From an uncultured Collinsella sp. (lineage in GTDB: Bacteria; Actinomycetota; Coriobacteriia; Coriobacteriales; Coriobacteriaceae), in NCBI GenBank assembly GCA_959027945.1, contig CAUFRO010000027.1:1-27788 (forward strand): a stretch of DNA of 27,788 nucleotides, given 5' to 3'. This document shows positions 21,992 through 27,788 of the stretch, piece by piece. The position numbers were made by a program, and so were the translations under genes. The notes under the pieces are model-generated. The model saw nothing but the letters and a program-made list of their open reading frames with translations, made no database searches and was not told where the DNA came from. Each line of letters starts with the position of its first letter. The stretch's first letter is position 1.

Positions 21992-22570
21992 TTAGCCGCG
22001 CGTCTTTTTTACGATGGTAAAGTCGGGAGCCATGCTCACGACGGCATCCGCCGCACTCGACGCAAAGCGCCGGTCCGCATCGAGTTCACGGGTAACCACC
22101 GAGAGCCGAACGCCCTCGACGCCCCGGAGCATGCGGCCCAAAACAGGCTGCACCGGCGTATACATGCGCACGGTATACTCGTCCGAATCGCCTCGGAAAA
22201 GCGGCGCGTGCATATTGCCGATCTCCCAGCACGCATGCGCGAGCGCAATCGGGTCCATGCGGTCAACTTCGACCAAATAAACCTCGGCACTGCGCAGGCG
22301 CACGACAACCGCCACGGGCACCATGCCCGAACGGTCGATGGCGAGCACGTCGCCGTCGGTAAAACGACCGCCGTCGGCAGCATCCAGCCGAACATCGACC
22401 GTGCGCCCCAGCTCCGTCACGCCCACAAGCGCGCATACATCAGCCTGGTCCCAATCGAGCAGCAGCTCGTCAACTTCAAAGACGCCGCCCAACTTCCGGC
22501 GAAGCAGGAGTTCATAGGACGGATCGTTGAGATTTCCCAAGCATGTCGTCGAAACCAAGCGTTCAGGCAT
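21992..22570 (-). CDS. UreE-like metallochaperone
   Basis: The 192-residue product has the two-domain layout of the urease nickel chaperone UreE. The N-terminal beta domain includes GRTVDVRLDAADGGRFTDGD followed by VLAIDR. The C-terminal ferredoxin-like domain has ALAHACWEIGNMHAPLF, where GN-x-H carries the conserved interface histidine that binds nickel in UreE, then YTPVQPVLGRMLRGVEGVRL. There is no His-rich tail. The ATG at 22570 lies 3 bp after the stop of a SlyD-type gene. No urease structural or accessory genes occur in the window. It may supply nickel to another enzyme such as a hydrogenase, or be a reused scaffold. No symbol is given because urease work is unproven. Confidence 0.7.
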   Translation of the reverse strand: MPERLVSTTCLGNLNDPSYELLLRRKLGGVFEVDELLLDWDQADVCALVGVTELGRTVDVRLDAADGGRFTDGDVLAIDRSGMVPVAVVVRLRSAEVYLVEVDRMDPIALAHACWEIGNMHAPLFRGDSDEYTVRMYTPVQPVLGRMLRGVEGVRLSVVTRELDADRRFASSAADAVVSMAPDFTIVKKTRG

Positions 22571-22573
22571 ACT

Positions 22574-23002
22574 CTAACCCTCGACCTCAACGAGCTCGAT
22601 ATCAAAGTTGAGGTCCTTGCCGGCCAGCTCGTGGTTGGCGTCGAGCGTCACGGCCTCGGGCGTTACGTCTATGACCACGGCGGGGACGGGCATGCCGCTC
22701 GGCGTGGACAGGAAAAGCTTCATGCCCTTCTCGATCTGCTCGATGTTGGGAACCTGTTCGGCCGGGAAGGTCAGAACCATCTCGGGATTGTGCTCGCCAT
22801 AGGCATCGGCAGCAGGAATGTGCACGGTCTTCTTCTCGCCCACCTGCATATCGACAACAGCGGCGTCGAAGCCCTTGATCATCTGACCGGCGCCGCAGGT
22901 GAACTCCAGCGGCTCGCCGCGATCGTAGGAGCTATCGAACTGCGTGCCGTCGTCGAGCGTGCCGCGATAATGGGTCTTGACCTTCTTGCCCTGGTTGGAC
23001 AT
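22574..23002 (-). CDS. SlyD-type FKBP peptidyl-prolyl isomerase
   Basis: The 142-residue product folds as an FKBP with the SlyD insert-in-flap layout. VKTHYRGTLDDGTQFDSSYD is the FKBP start, GAGQMIKGFDAAVVDMQVGEKKT the isomerase core, and TLDANHELAGKDLNFDIELVEV the SlyD signature (NHxLAGK). The metal-binding His/Cys-rich tail of E. coli SlyD is absent. SlyD proteins act as proline isomerases and folding chaperones, and in E. coli as a nickel partner for hydrogenase maturation. The ATG at 23002 follows GGAGG. It is the first gene of a tight pair with the UreE-like gene. The promoter is shared with, or adjacent to, that of the divergent dipeptidase. Confidence 0.92.
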   Translation of the reverse strand: MSNQGKKVKTHYRGTLDDGTQFDSSYDRGEPLEFTCGAGQMIKGFDAAVVDMQVGEKKTVHIPAADAYGEHNPEMVLTFPAEQVPNIEQIEKGMKLFLSTPSGMPVPAVVIDVTPEAVTLDANHELAGKDLNFDIELVEVEG

Positions 23003-23122
23003 GGTAACCTCCGTGATAAGGGCGGCGCACAACGCGGGCCGCCGTGAACATATGGCGCTAACTATACCCTAGTCATACAATTCAATGACAGTTTGCAAAG
23101 AAACGCTGCAACCGGAGGAACC

Positions 23123-24136
23123 ATGGCATATCCCGTATTTGACCTACACTGCGACACCGCCGACCGCATCGGCTGGGCCACGCTCGATCTCGACCTGCGC
23201 TTTACCGCCGGCACCGACGGCTATTTCCCCGGCGACGAAACGCATCCGCAAGATTTCGACCTCATCGAGGGTAACGCCTGTGCCATCTCGCTCGCAAAGA
23301 TCGGCAACACGCCGTGGGCACAGTGCTTCGCCACGTTTGTCCCCGACGAGATTCCCACCGCCCACGCCGCGCGCTTCCAGGCGCAGATCATGGCGCATAT
23401 GAGCGGCCAGGCAATGCTCAACCACGACCGTATGGTCAACGTGCGCAGCGCCGCAGACATTCGCCCCGCGCTCAAGGACGGCAAGGTCGCTTGCATCCAC
23501 ACCATCGAAAACGCCACGTTCTTTGCCGAGGACCCCGCGCTGATCGAAGTGCTCAAGAGCTTGGGCGTGCTTATGTCGTCACTCAGCTGGAATGCGCAGG
23601 GGCCGCTCGCGAGCGGCCACGACACCCACGCCGGCCTCACCGGCGCCGGCATCGAGGCACTTACGCAGATGGAGCACGCCGGCATGGTACTCGACGTCTC
23701 CCACCTCAACGATGAGTGCTTTGACGAGGTTGTCGCCCACGCCACGCGTCCCTTCGTCGCCAGCCACTCCAACTCCCGTGCGGTTTGCGGCGTCAAACGC
23801 AACCTTACCGACGACCAGTTCCGCACCATTCGCGACATGGGCGGTATCGTCGGCCTCAACTACTGCAGCGAGTTCCTTTCCAACGACGCAACCGACAAGA
23901 CCGCCGCAGACGTCACCTTCGACCAGCTAGCGGCACATATCGAGCACTGGCTCGACCTGGGCGGCGAGGATGTCATCGCGCTCGGCGGCGACTGGGACGG
24001 TGCCACGGTGCCCGCCTTCCTCTCCGATGCCAGCAAGATGCCCGAGTTCCAGAACATGCTCTCCAAGCACTTTGGCAAGACCGTGATGCAGAAGCTCTGC
24101 AGCGATAATGCCCTTGCCTTCTTCGAGCGTTATTAA
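23123..24136 (+). CDS. Membrane-dipeptidase-type peptidase (M19 family)
   Basis: The 337-residue zinc dipeptidase belongs to the renal dipeptidase family. Metal ligands are visible: the HxD pair in FDLHCDTADR near the N-terminus, the bridging Glu in CIHTIENATFF, and His residues in VLDVSHLNDE and FVASHSNSRAV. The conserved GGDWDG lies near the C-terminus. The ATG at 23123 follows GGAGG. No signal peptide is present, so it is cytoplasmic and probably hydrolyses imported dipeptides. CATACAAT about 50 bp upstream is a likely -10. It is divergent from slyD and followed by the YgjP-like gene. Confidence 0.93.
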   Translation: MAYPVFDLHCDTADRIGWATLDLDLRFTAGTDGYFPGDETHPQDFDLIEGNACAISLAKIGNTPWAQCFATFVPDEIPTAHAARFQAQIMAHMSGQAMLNHDRMVNVRSAADIRPALKDGKVACIHTIENATFFAEDPALIEVLKSLGVLMSSLSWNAQGPLASGHDTHAGLTGAGIEALTQMEHAGMVLDVSHLNDECFDEVVAHATRPFVASHSNSRAVCGVKRNLTDDQFRTIRDMGGIVGLNYCSEFLSNDATDKTAADVTFDQLAAHIEHWLDLGGEDVIALGGDWDGATVPAFLSDASKMPEFQNMLSKHFGKTVMQKLCSDNALAFFERY

Positions 24137-24152
24137 TTTCACATCCCCTGAG

Positions 24153-24186
24153 CGGGCCGCATGCCGAACGGTCGACATGCGGCCCG
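24153..24186 (+). terminator. Hairpin after the dipeptidase gene
   Basis: A perfect 11-bp stem, CGGGCCGCATG/CATGCGGCCCG (24153-24163 with 24176-24186), has a 12-nt loop and no T-run. It may terminate poorly or protect the mRNA end. The ATG at 24161 lies inside its left arm, which argues against that ATG as the start of the next gene. Confidence 0.6.
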
Positions 24187-24208
24187 TCCCCAATCTGAAG
24201 GACCGCTT

Positions 24209-24985
24209 TTGACGCAGCAATTTACGATTACCGTATCCCGACCGGATGGCACATCCATCCCCGTCGTCGTTACCAAAAAGCGCGTCAAGAACTTCAACCT
24301 ACGCGTCACATCGAGCGGTGAGGTCCACGCCAGTGCACCGCTCGACGCCAGCCGCGAGCGTATCGAAGCGTTTGTGAAGCGCAACAGCGCCTGGATTATC
24401 AGTCGACTTGCCCAGCGCGAGCAACGTCAGGCGACGGCACGAGAGCCGCTCAGCCCCTCGTCCATCATTGCACTTTGGGGCAAGCCCATCACGGTACAAG
24501 ATGCGCTCGATCGCAACTTTGCATCACCCGCACCGCGGCCCAAGCAGGCCACCTTCGCAAGTTTTATGGGTGCCGACAAATCGAACGAACGCCCACAGGC
24601 CAAGCGGCGCGCAACCCTCGACGGCCTGACGTCCGATGAGCTCCAGACCCGCATCGACCAGCTCTATGCATCCGAGGTCACCACGGCGCTGCGCGATATG
24701 GCGCGCGCGTACGAAATCGCAATGGGTGTCGCCGTTTCCCGCGTTTCCGTACGTAGCATGAAAACGCGTTGGGGCTCATGCACGCCCAAATCCGGTGCCG
24801 TTCGCATCGCACGCGAACTTGCCGCCTATCCCATCGAGTGTCTCGACATGGTTGTCGCCCACGAGCTCGTCCACCTGCTCGAGCCAAGCCACAATCAGCG
24901 GTTTCACGCCCTGCTCGACACGTACTGTCCCAACAATAGAGCTCTGTCGCAGCGGCTCAAGCAGCCGCCCCTCAACAAGCTCTAG
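24209..24985 (+). CDS. YgjP-like (DUF45/M48-type) metallopeptidase
   Basis: The 258-residue product ends with the conserved block SVRSMKTRWGSCTPKSGAVR, then IARELAAYPIECLDMVVAHELVHLLEPSHNQRFHALL. HELVH is the zinc-binding HExxH motif, with a further His in SHNQRFH. This is the YgjP/DUF45 family of M48-like peptidases, whose substrates are unknown. A low-complexity middle part (about residues 85-135) separates an N-terminal beta domain (KNFNLRVTSSGEVHASAPL) from the catalytic end. The TTG at 24209 is chosen because GAAGGA lies 6 nt upstream; the ATG at 24161 is inside a hairpin. It ends 6 bp from the convergent folB gene. Confidence 0.85.
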   Translation: MTQQFTITVSRPDGTSIPVVVTKKRVKNFNLRVTSSGEVHASAPLDASRERIEAFVKRNSAWIISRLAQREQRQATAREPLSPSSIIALWGKPITVQDALDRNFASPAPRPKQATFASFMGADKSNERPQAKRRATLDGLTSDELQTRIDQLYASEVTTALRDMARAYEIAMGVAVSRVSVRSMKTRWGSCTPKSGAVRIARELAAYPIECLDMVVAHELVHLLEPSHNQRFHALLDTYCPNNRALSQRLKQPPLNKL

Positions 24986-24991
24986 CGTCGA

Positions 24992-25477
24992 CTAGCGCAC
25001 GCGCTCGATCTCGACACCGCAGCTTGCCAGGGGAAGACCGACGGGCGCCCAAGGCTTATCGAGCTTAACGTGCACGCCAAGCAGCAGGGGGTAACGACGC
25101 AGCAGCATCTGGGCCACACCCTCGGCTGCAGCCTCGATGAGCTTAAACGTATGCTCGCGCAGATAGCCATCGACATCGTGGCATACCGAGCCGTAGTCAA
25201 TCGAGGCGTCCAGGTTATCGTGCTCCCCCGCTGCACGCAGGTCGGCATAGAGCACCAGGGACACGATGAACTTCTGGCCCAGCGCGTTCTCTTCGGGATA
25301 GACGCCGTGGTTAGCAAAAACCTCAAGACCTTCAACGGTGATGCGGTCGGCATGGCGCAGATCGTCATAGCTCACGTGGGGTACCGCCGTTGCGGTGGAT
25401 ATTTCGCCCCTTCCACGGCGGGCGAGCTCGGCGCCTTCAGTCTTGGTTGCATTCTCGGGCAGTTTCTTGTTGCTCAT
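24992..25477 (-). CDS. folB: Dihydroneopterin aldolase
   Basis: This enzyme converts dihydroneopterin to 6-hydroxymethyl-dihydropterin in folate synthesis. The 161-residue product has the FolB fold from about residue 42. ADRITVEGLEVFANHGVYPEENALG carries the catalytic Glu region. Next is SIDYGSVCHDVDGYL, and VKLDKPWAPVGLPLASCGVEI carries the catalytic Lys. FolB proteins usually have about 120 residues; the extra 40 or so at the N-terminus (MSNKKLPENATKTEGAELAR onward) look disordered. The ATG at 25477 follows GAAGGAG, so the extension is probably real. It is the third gene of a folE-HD-folB run. Confidence 0.92.
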   Translation of the reverse strand: MSNKKLPENATKTEGAELARRGRGEISTATAVPHVSYDDLRHADRITVEGLEVFANHGVYPEENALGQKFIVSLVLYADLRAAGEHDNLDASIDYGSVCHDVDGYLREHTFKLIEAAAEGVAQMLLRRYPLLLGVHVKLDKPWAPVGLPLASCGVEIERVR

Positions 25478-25520
25478 CGCGATCGTCTCCTTCGTTTAGA
25501 ACCCCGACCGCGCAAACTAA

Positions 25521-26102
25521 CTACACGCGAATCGACAGGTTCTTTTTATCCTCGCTCCAGTTGCAAGCATTGCGCGCGGGGCATGCAAAGCAGGCGCGCG
25601 ACGCTTTGTCGGCTGCATAGAGCAGACGCTCAAGCGGTTGGCTGTTCACACGCAGCTTTCGATGGCCCAGAATGGCCGTCTTAATGGCTGCGGCATCGGC
25701 CGGCTCAAACGCCACATCATCGGGCATGCCGCCGAGAATCGCATCAGCGACGCGTTCGCTTGCAACATCATGGGATATACCCGATTCATACTGTTCATCT
25801 TTGCCGATATCGTGAAGAAGTGCCGTGGCGTAGATGACCTCACGGTCAAATTCGAGCTGTTCCTCGAGATTCTTGATCCACATAATGCGAGCGACATCGA
25901 GAAGATGGTCAATACCGTGGCGGCAGAAGATGCGCCCCGATTCCAACTGTGCAATGTTGCCCAGGTGCCGCCGGAACAGCCCGTTGGCACAAATGTAATC
26001 AATGCGAGGCATGGCACCAAAGGGAGTCAGACCCGAAGCCATAAAGCCGCGACGCGACGTCCCCTCATCGGTCTTCGATGTAAAGTCGTTGACGACCCTC
26101 AT
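25521..26102 (-). CDS. HD-domain phosphohydrolase in the folate operon
   Basis: The 193-residue product has the metal ligands of an HD phosphohydrolase: H62 and H66 in RHGIDHLLD, the HD pair H97-D98 in ALLHDIGKDEQ, and D165 in LLYAADKASR. After the domain comes a Cys cluster with C171, C174 and C180 (CFACPARNAC), possibly a metal site. The start ATG at 26102 lies 1 bp past the folE stop codon, so translation is probably coupled. The step between FolE and FolB (removal of phosphates from dihydroneopterin triphosphate) has no dedicated gene in the window. This protein is a reasonable candidate for it, inferred from position and fold only. Confidence 0.82.
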   Translation of the reverse strand: MRVVNDFTSKTDEGTSRRGFMASGLTPFGAMPRIDYICANGLFRRHLGNIAQLESGRIFCRHGIDHLLDVARIMWIKNLEEQLEFDREVIYATALLHDIGKDEQYESGISHDVASERVADAILGGMPDDVAFEPADAAAIKTAILGHRKLRVNSQPLERLLYAADKASRACFACPARNACNWSEDKKNLSIRV

Positions 26103-26103
26103 G

Positions 26104-26661
26104 CTAACGGCCCAGCATCCTAAAGAACCGCTCCTCGAGCGCGGGATCGGTCTCAAAGACGCCGCGGCGAGCGAGCGTCACGGTCTTGGTGCCAGGCTTT
26201 TGCACGCCGCGCATGGTCATGCACATATGCTCAGCTTCCATGAGCACAATCGCTCCCTGGGGAGCGAGATACTCCATGAGGGCATCGGCAACTTGTGCGC
26301 ACAACTGCTCCTGCAGCTGCAGACGACGGGCGTAGACCTCTACCGTGCGGGCAAGCTTAGAAAGCCCTGCGACACGGCCGTTGGGGATATAGCCAATGGC
26401 AGCCTTGCCGTAAAACGGCAGCAGATGATGCTCGCACAGCGAGTAAAACGTGATGTCGCGCTCGATAACCAAATCGTTCGAAGCGACGGCAAAGGTTTTG
26501 GACAGGTGCTCCTCGGCACTCTGGTCCATACCGCCGGCGATCTCGCCATACATACGGGCAACGCGCGCCGGGGTCTCCAGCAGGCCCTCACGAGTTGGGT
26601 CCTCGCCTATGCCCTCAAGCAACAGCTTAATGGCGGCCTCGACTTTTTCCTGATCGACCAT
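26104..26661 (-). CDS. folE: GTP cyclohydrolase I
   Basis: This enzyme makes dihydroneopterin triphosphate from GTP, the first step of folate synthesis. The 185-residue product has the family motifs LETPARVARMYGE, DITFYSLCEHHLLPFYGKAAIGYIP (zinc Cys and His), GLSKLARTVEVYARRLQLQE and EAEHMCMTMRGVQKPG (third zinc ligand Cys). The ATG at 26661 (MVDQEKVEAA) follows GTGAGG; an upstream extension to 26724 lacks family similarity. It is followed after 1 bp by the HD gene. A 66-bp gap separates it from nrdG upstream, so it may be read through from nrdG. Confidence 0.96.
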   Translation of the reverse strand: MVDQEKVEAAIKLLLEGIGEDPTREGLLETPARVARMYGEIAGGMDQSAEEHLSKTFAVASNDLVIERDITFYSLCEHHLLPFYGKAAIGYIPNGRVAGLSKLARTVEVYARRLQLQEQLCAQVADALMEYLAPQGAIVLMEAEHMCMTMRGVQKPGTKTVTLARRGVFETDPALEERFFRMLGR

Positions 26662-26727
26662 CTGGGCCTCACTTTTCCGATTTTGCGTTCGCGCTATGGT
26701 ACCACGCCCTCCGGCATCGGCCACAAG

Positions 26728-27309
26728 CTACATAGTATGGGTCGAATAGACCGGATCGTCCCGCCAAAGCTCCACGGCGTCGCAAAGCGCAACGTTCTCA
26801 CGCTCGGCACGGGCACGCGTGGCGTTCATGTCAATCACGCGTTGATTGCTCGAGCCCCTAAAGCGCAACGAGATATCGTACAGATCCTGAACGAACGGGC
26901 CGTCCACCAACATGTCGAGGCAGGCCAGGATACGGTCCGTCACCTCGGTATGATGACGGCCACCCGGCATAAGCTCCTCGAGCACGTCGCCGGTAAAGCA
27001 CCAAATGGTCTTGCCCGACCCCGCGGGATAGGCCGCACGCACGCGTTCGATAAAGTCAACAAGCCCCACCTGATTCTCGGGCTCCATAGGCTCGCCGCCC
27101 AGAATCGTCAGGCCATCAATAAAGGGATGGTCGAGACTCTCGATAATCTTGTCCTCGACGGCACGGTCGAACGGCTCACCCGCAGCAAAGTCCCACGCGA
27201 CAGAGTTAAAGCAGTTCTTGCACCCACGACGGCACCCGCTCACAAACAGAGAAGTACGAACGCCTTCCCCATCAGCAATGTCGAAATACTTAATGTTCGC
27301 GTAGTTCAT
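26728..27309 (-). CDS. nrdG: Anaerobic ribonucleotide reductase activating protein
   Basis: This radical-SAM enzyme installs the glycyl radical on NrdD so that anaerobic cells can make deoxynucleotides. The 193-residue product has the N-terminal NYANIKYFDIADGEGVRTS and the CxxxCxxC cluster motif SGCRRGCKNCFN (C26, C30, C33). ITILGGEP-like LTILGGEPMEPEN and VDGPFVQDLYD follow. The ATG at 27309 follows GGGAG. An upstream extension in frame to 27426 is rejected because it runs through the inverted repeat at 27325-27408. nrdD ends 427 bp upstream, an unusually wide gap for this pair. Confidence 0.95.
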   Translation of the reverse strand: MNYANIKYFDIADGEGVRTSLFVSGCRRGCKNCFNSVAWDFAAGEPFDRAVEDKIIESLDHPFIDGLTILGGEPMEPENQVGLVDFIERVRAAYPAGSGKTIWCFTGDVLEELMPGGRHHTEVTDRILACLDMLVDGPFVQDLYDISLRFRGSSNQRVIDMNATRARAERENVALCDAVELWRDDPVYSTHTM

Positions 27310-27310
27310 A

Positions 27311-27424
27311 GGTAACTCTCCCGGGAGGCCGGGACATATCATCCCGTCCTCAAACATTCTCGGCCTTCGGCCTGCGAAACTGCGGGCGGGACGATATGTC
27401 CCGGCCTCATGCAAAGGGTAACTC
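27311..27424 (-). mobile_element. Inverted-repeat insertion in the nrdG leader (MITE-like)
   Basis: Two 25-bp arms (27325-27349 starting GAGGCCGGGACATATC, and 27384-27408 ending GATATGTCCCGGCCTC) are inverted repeats with two mismatches. Between them lies a small palindrome, AGGCCGAAGGCC on the minus strand. The 98-bp block is flanked by a direct repeat of 8 bp, GGTAACTC, at 27311-27318 and 27417-27424, which looks like a target-site duplication. The insertion lies in the nrdG leader, with the right-hand copy of the repeat forming part of the old leader. No transposase is encoded, so it would need help from another element. It could also be a structured mRNA leader. Confidence 0.6.
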
Positions 27425-27444
27425 AATGAACGAAGCGAACATCG

Positions 27445-27473
27445 AGTATAGGGTTCGAGATCTAATAAAAACT
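27445..27473 (-). promoter_or_regulatory. Possible nrdG promoter between the two inverted repeats
   Basis: A minus-strand TATACT (27445-27450) is a good -10, but the -35 at 17 bp (AGTTTT) is poor. If used, nrdG would be transcribed separately from nrdD with a leader containing the 27325-27408 hairpin. The rest of 27475-27586 holds short stems only (for example GGTTGAGCCGCAACC) and no coding sequence. Confidence 0.35.
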
Positions 27474-27586
27474 GGGTTGCGGCTCAACCGCCATCGCAAG
27501 TAAATCGCAGCTGCAGCTCGAATTATCTCCGCTAAGAACTTCGAGGAGTGAGCAGACCGCATGCCGCATCTCAGCTACGTCAACTT

Positions 27587-27724
27587 GGCCGCCCCGTAGC
27601 GAGGCCCCGGACCTTTGCTCGATATGAGTTCCGCACGAACAGGAGGCGCCAGTGGCGCCTCCGTCGTGAGCCAGGACTGTCCGAAATAGCGAGTAAAGGT
27701 CCGGGGCCTCGCTACGGGGCGGCC
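27587..27724. repeat. Large inverted-repeat element after nrdD
   Basis: Arms of 35 bp (27587-27621 starting GGCCGCCCCGTAGCGAGG, and 27690-27724 its inverse) differ at one position. The 68-nt interior holds nested stems: CACGA/TCGTG around a perfect 9-bp hairpin, GGAGGCGCC-AGT-GGCGCCTCC (27642-27662). Nearly all of the 138 nt can fold into one rod. It begins 11 bp past the nrdD stop codon. It may be a MITE-like element, a terminator-like structure or a structured RNA. No coding potential and no clear target duplication is seen. Confidence 0.75.
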
Positions 27725-27735
27725 TGGGATGGTTA

Positions 27736-27788
27736 TTAGAGATGCAGCACGCGGTCGCGGATCTCCTCGGTTCGGCCCTGGTTCCAGA
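27736..27788 (-). CDS. nrdD: Anaerobic ribonucleoside-triphosphate reductase (C-terminal end only)
   Basis: The last 16 codons, WNQGRTEEIRDRVLHL and stop, enter from the right edge. The pattern N-x-G-(K/R)-x-x-E(I/V)-x-x-RV-x-HL is the usual end of class III ribonucleotide reductases. The next gene on the strand is nrdG, its activator. The fragment is too short for certainty, but motif and neighbour agree. Confidence 0.7.
   Translation of the reverse strand, partial: WNQGRTEEIRDRVLHL

Noticed and set aside
26002..27315. 437-residue plus-strand frame across folE and nrdG
   Set aside because: It is antisense to two well-identified genes and has no ribosome site or recognisable domain.
27440..27475. 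GGGTTCGAGATC resembling a tRNA T-arm
   Set aside because: No acceptor, D-arm or anticodon stem can be built around it.
1..27788. CRISPR array, toxin-antitoxin, restriction or phage defence module
   Set aside because: No regularly spaced direct repeats and no proteins with such motifs were found on either strand.

Overview
The window looks like a chromosome segment of a Coriobacteriia (Actinomycetota) gut anaerobe, most likely Collinsella or a close relative. This is inferred from the high GC content, the anaerobic enzymes (NrdD/NrdG, a ferredoxin-type aldo/keto reductase, flavodoxin) and the gene style; no rRNA or other marker gene is present to prove it. There are about 29 protein genes on both strands. 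I see no tRNA or rRNA gene, CRISPR array, prophage or intact transposase.

Layout. 1-2.4 kb (minus): glucose-6-phosphate isomerase, cut by the window edge, and an N-terminal half of an iron-type alcohol dehydrogenase bracketed by a repeat family. 2.5-4.5 kb (plus): an SOS-type cassette with two LexA-like boxes, a UmuC/UvrX-like Y-family polymerase and an overlapping YolD-like gene. 4.5-6.3 kb: a membrane-anchored heavy-metal (HMA) protein behind a CsoR-like palindrome, then a DUF3793 gene and a flavodoxin behind a DtxR-like palindrome. 6.4-9.5 kb (minus): a polar amino-acid ABC importer whose permease has an extra secreted domain. 9.6-12.9 kb (minus): endonuclease IV, a Gfo/Idh oxidoreductase and an Fe-S aldo/keto reductase, separated by two copies of a covarying hairpin element. 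13.1-15.6 kb: a cyclase-family gene remnant, ketopantoate reductase, a tiny membrane protein and a secreted coiled-coil/3D-domain protein. 15.8-18.4 kb: O-acetylhomoserine sulfhydrylase (metY) with a 17-codon Cys-containing leader peptide, divergent from a LysR regulator. 18.5-21 kb (plus): RNase HI, a second Gfo/Idh protein, an acylphosphatase and a PerR-type regulator. 21.1-23 kb (minus): a Cof-type HAD phosphatase and a slyD-ureE pair. 23.1-25 kb (plus): an M19 dipeptidase and a YgjP-type metallopeptidase. 25-26.7 kb (minus): folE, an HD-domain gene and folB. 26.7-27.8 kb (minus): nrdG and the last codons of nrdD, separated by about 430 bp that carries two large inverted repeats.

Most genes are ordinary housekeeping genes. 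The unusual material is mostly between them: two copies of a hairpin whose inner stem changes sequence while keeping its pairing and whose 3' end supplies the next gene's ribosome binding site; a likely cysteine-sensing leader peptide before metY; metal-type operators before the HMA gene and the DUF3793-flavodoxin pair; and two inverted-repeat elements splitting nrdD from nrdG, one flanked by an apparent 8-bp target duplication. Functional calls rest on motifs read by eye from the translated sequence; no database search was run.
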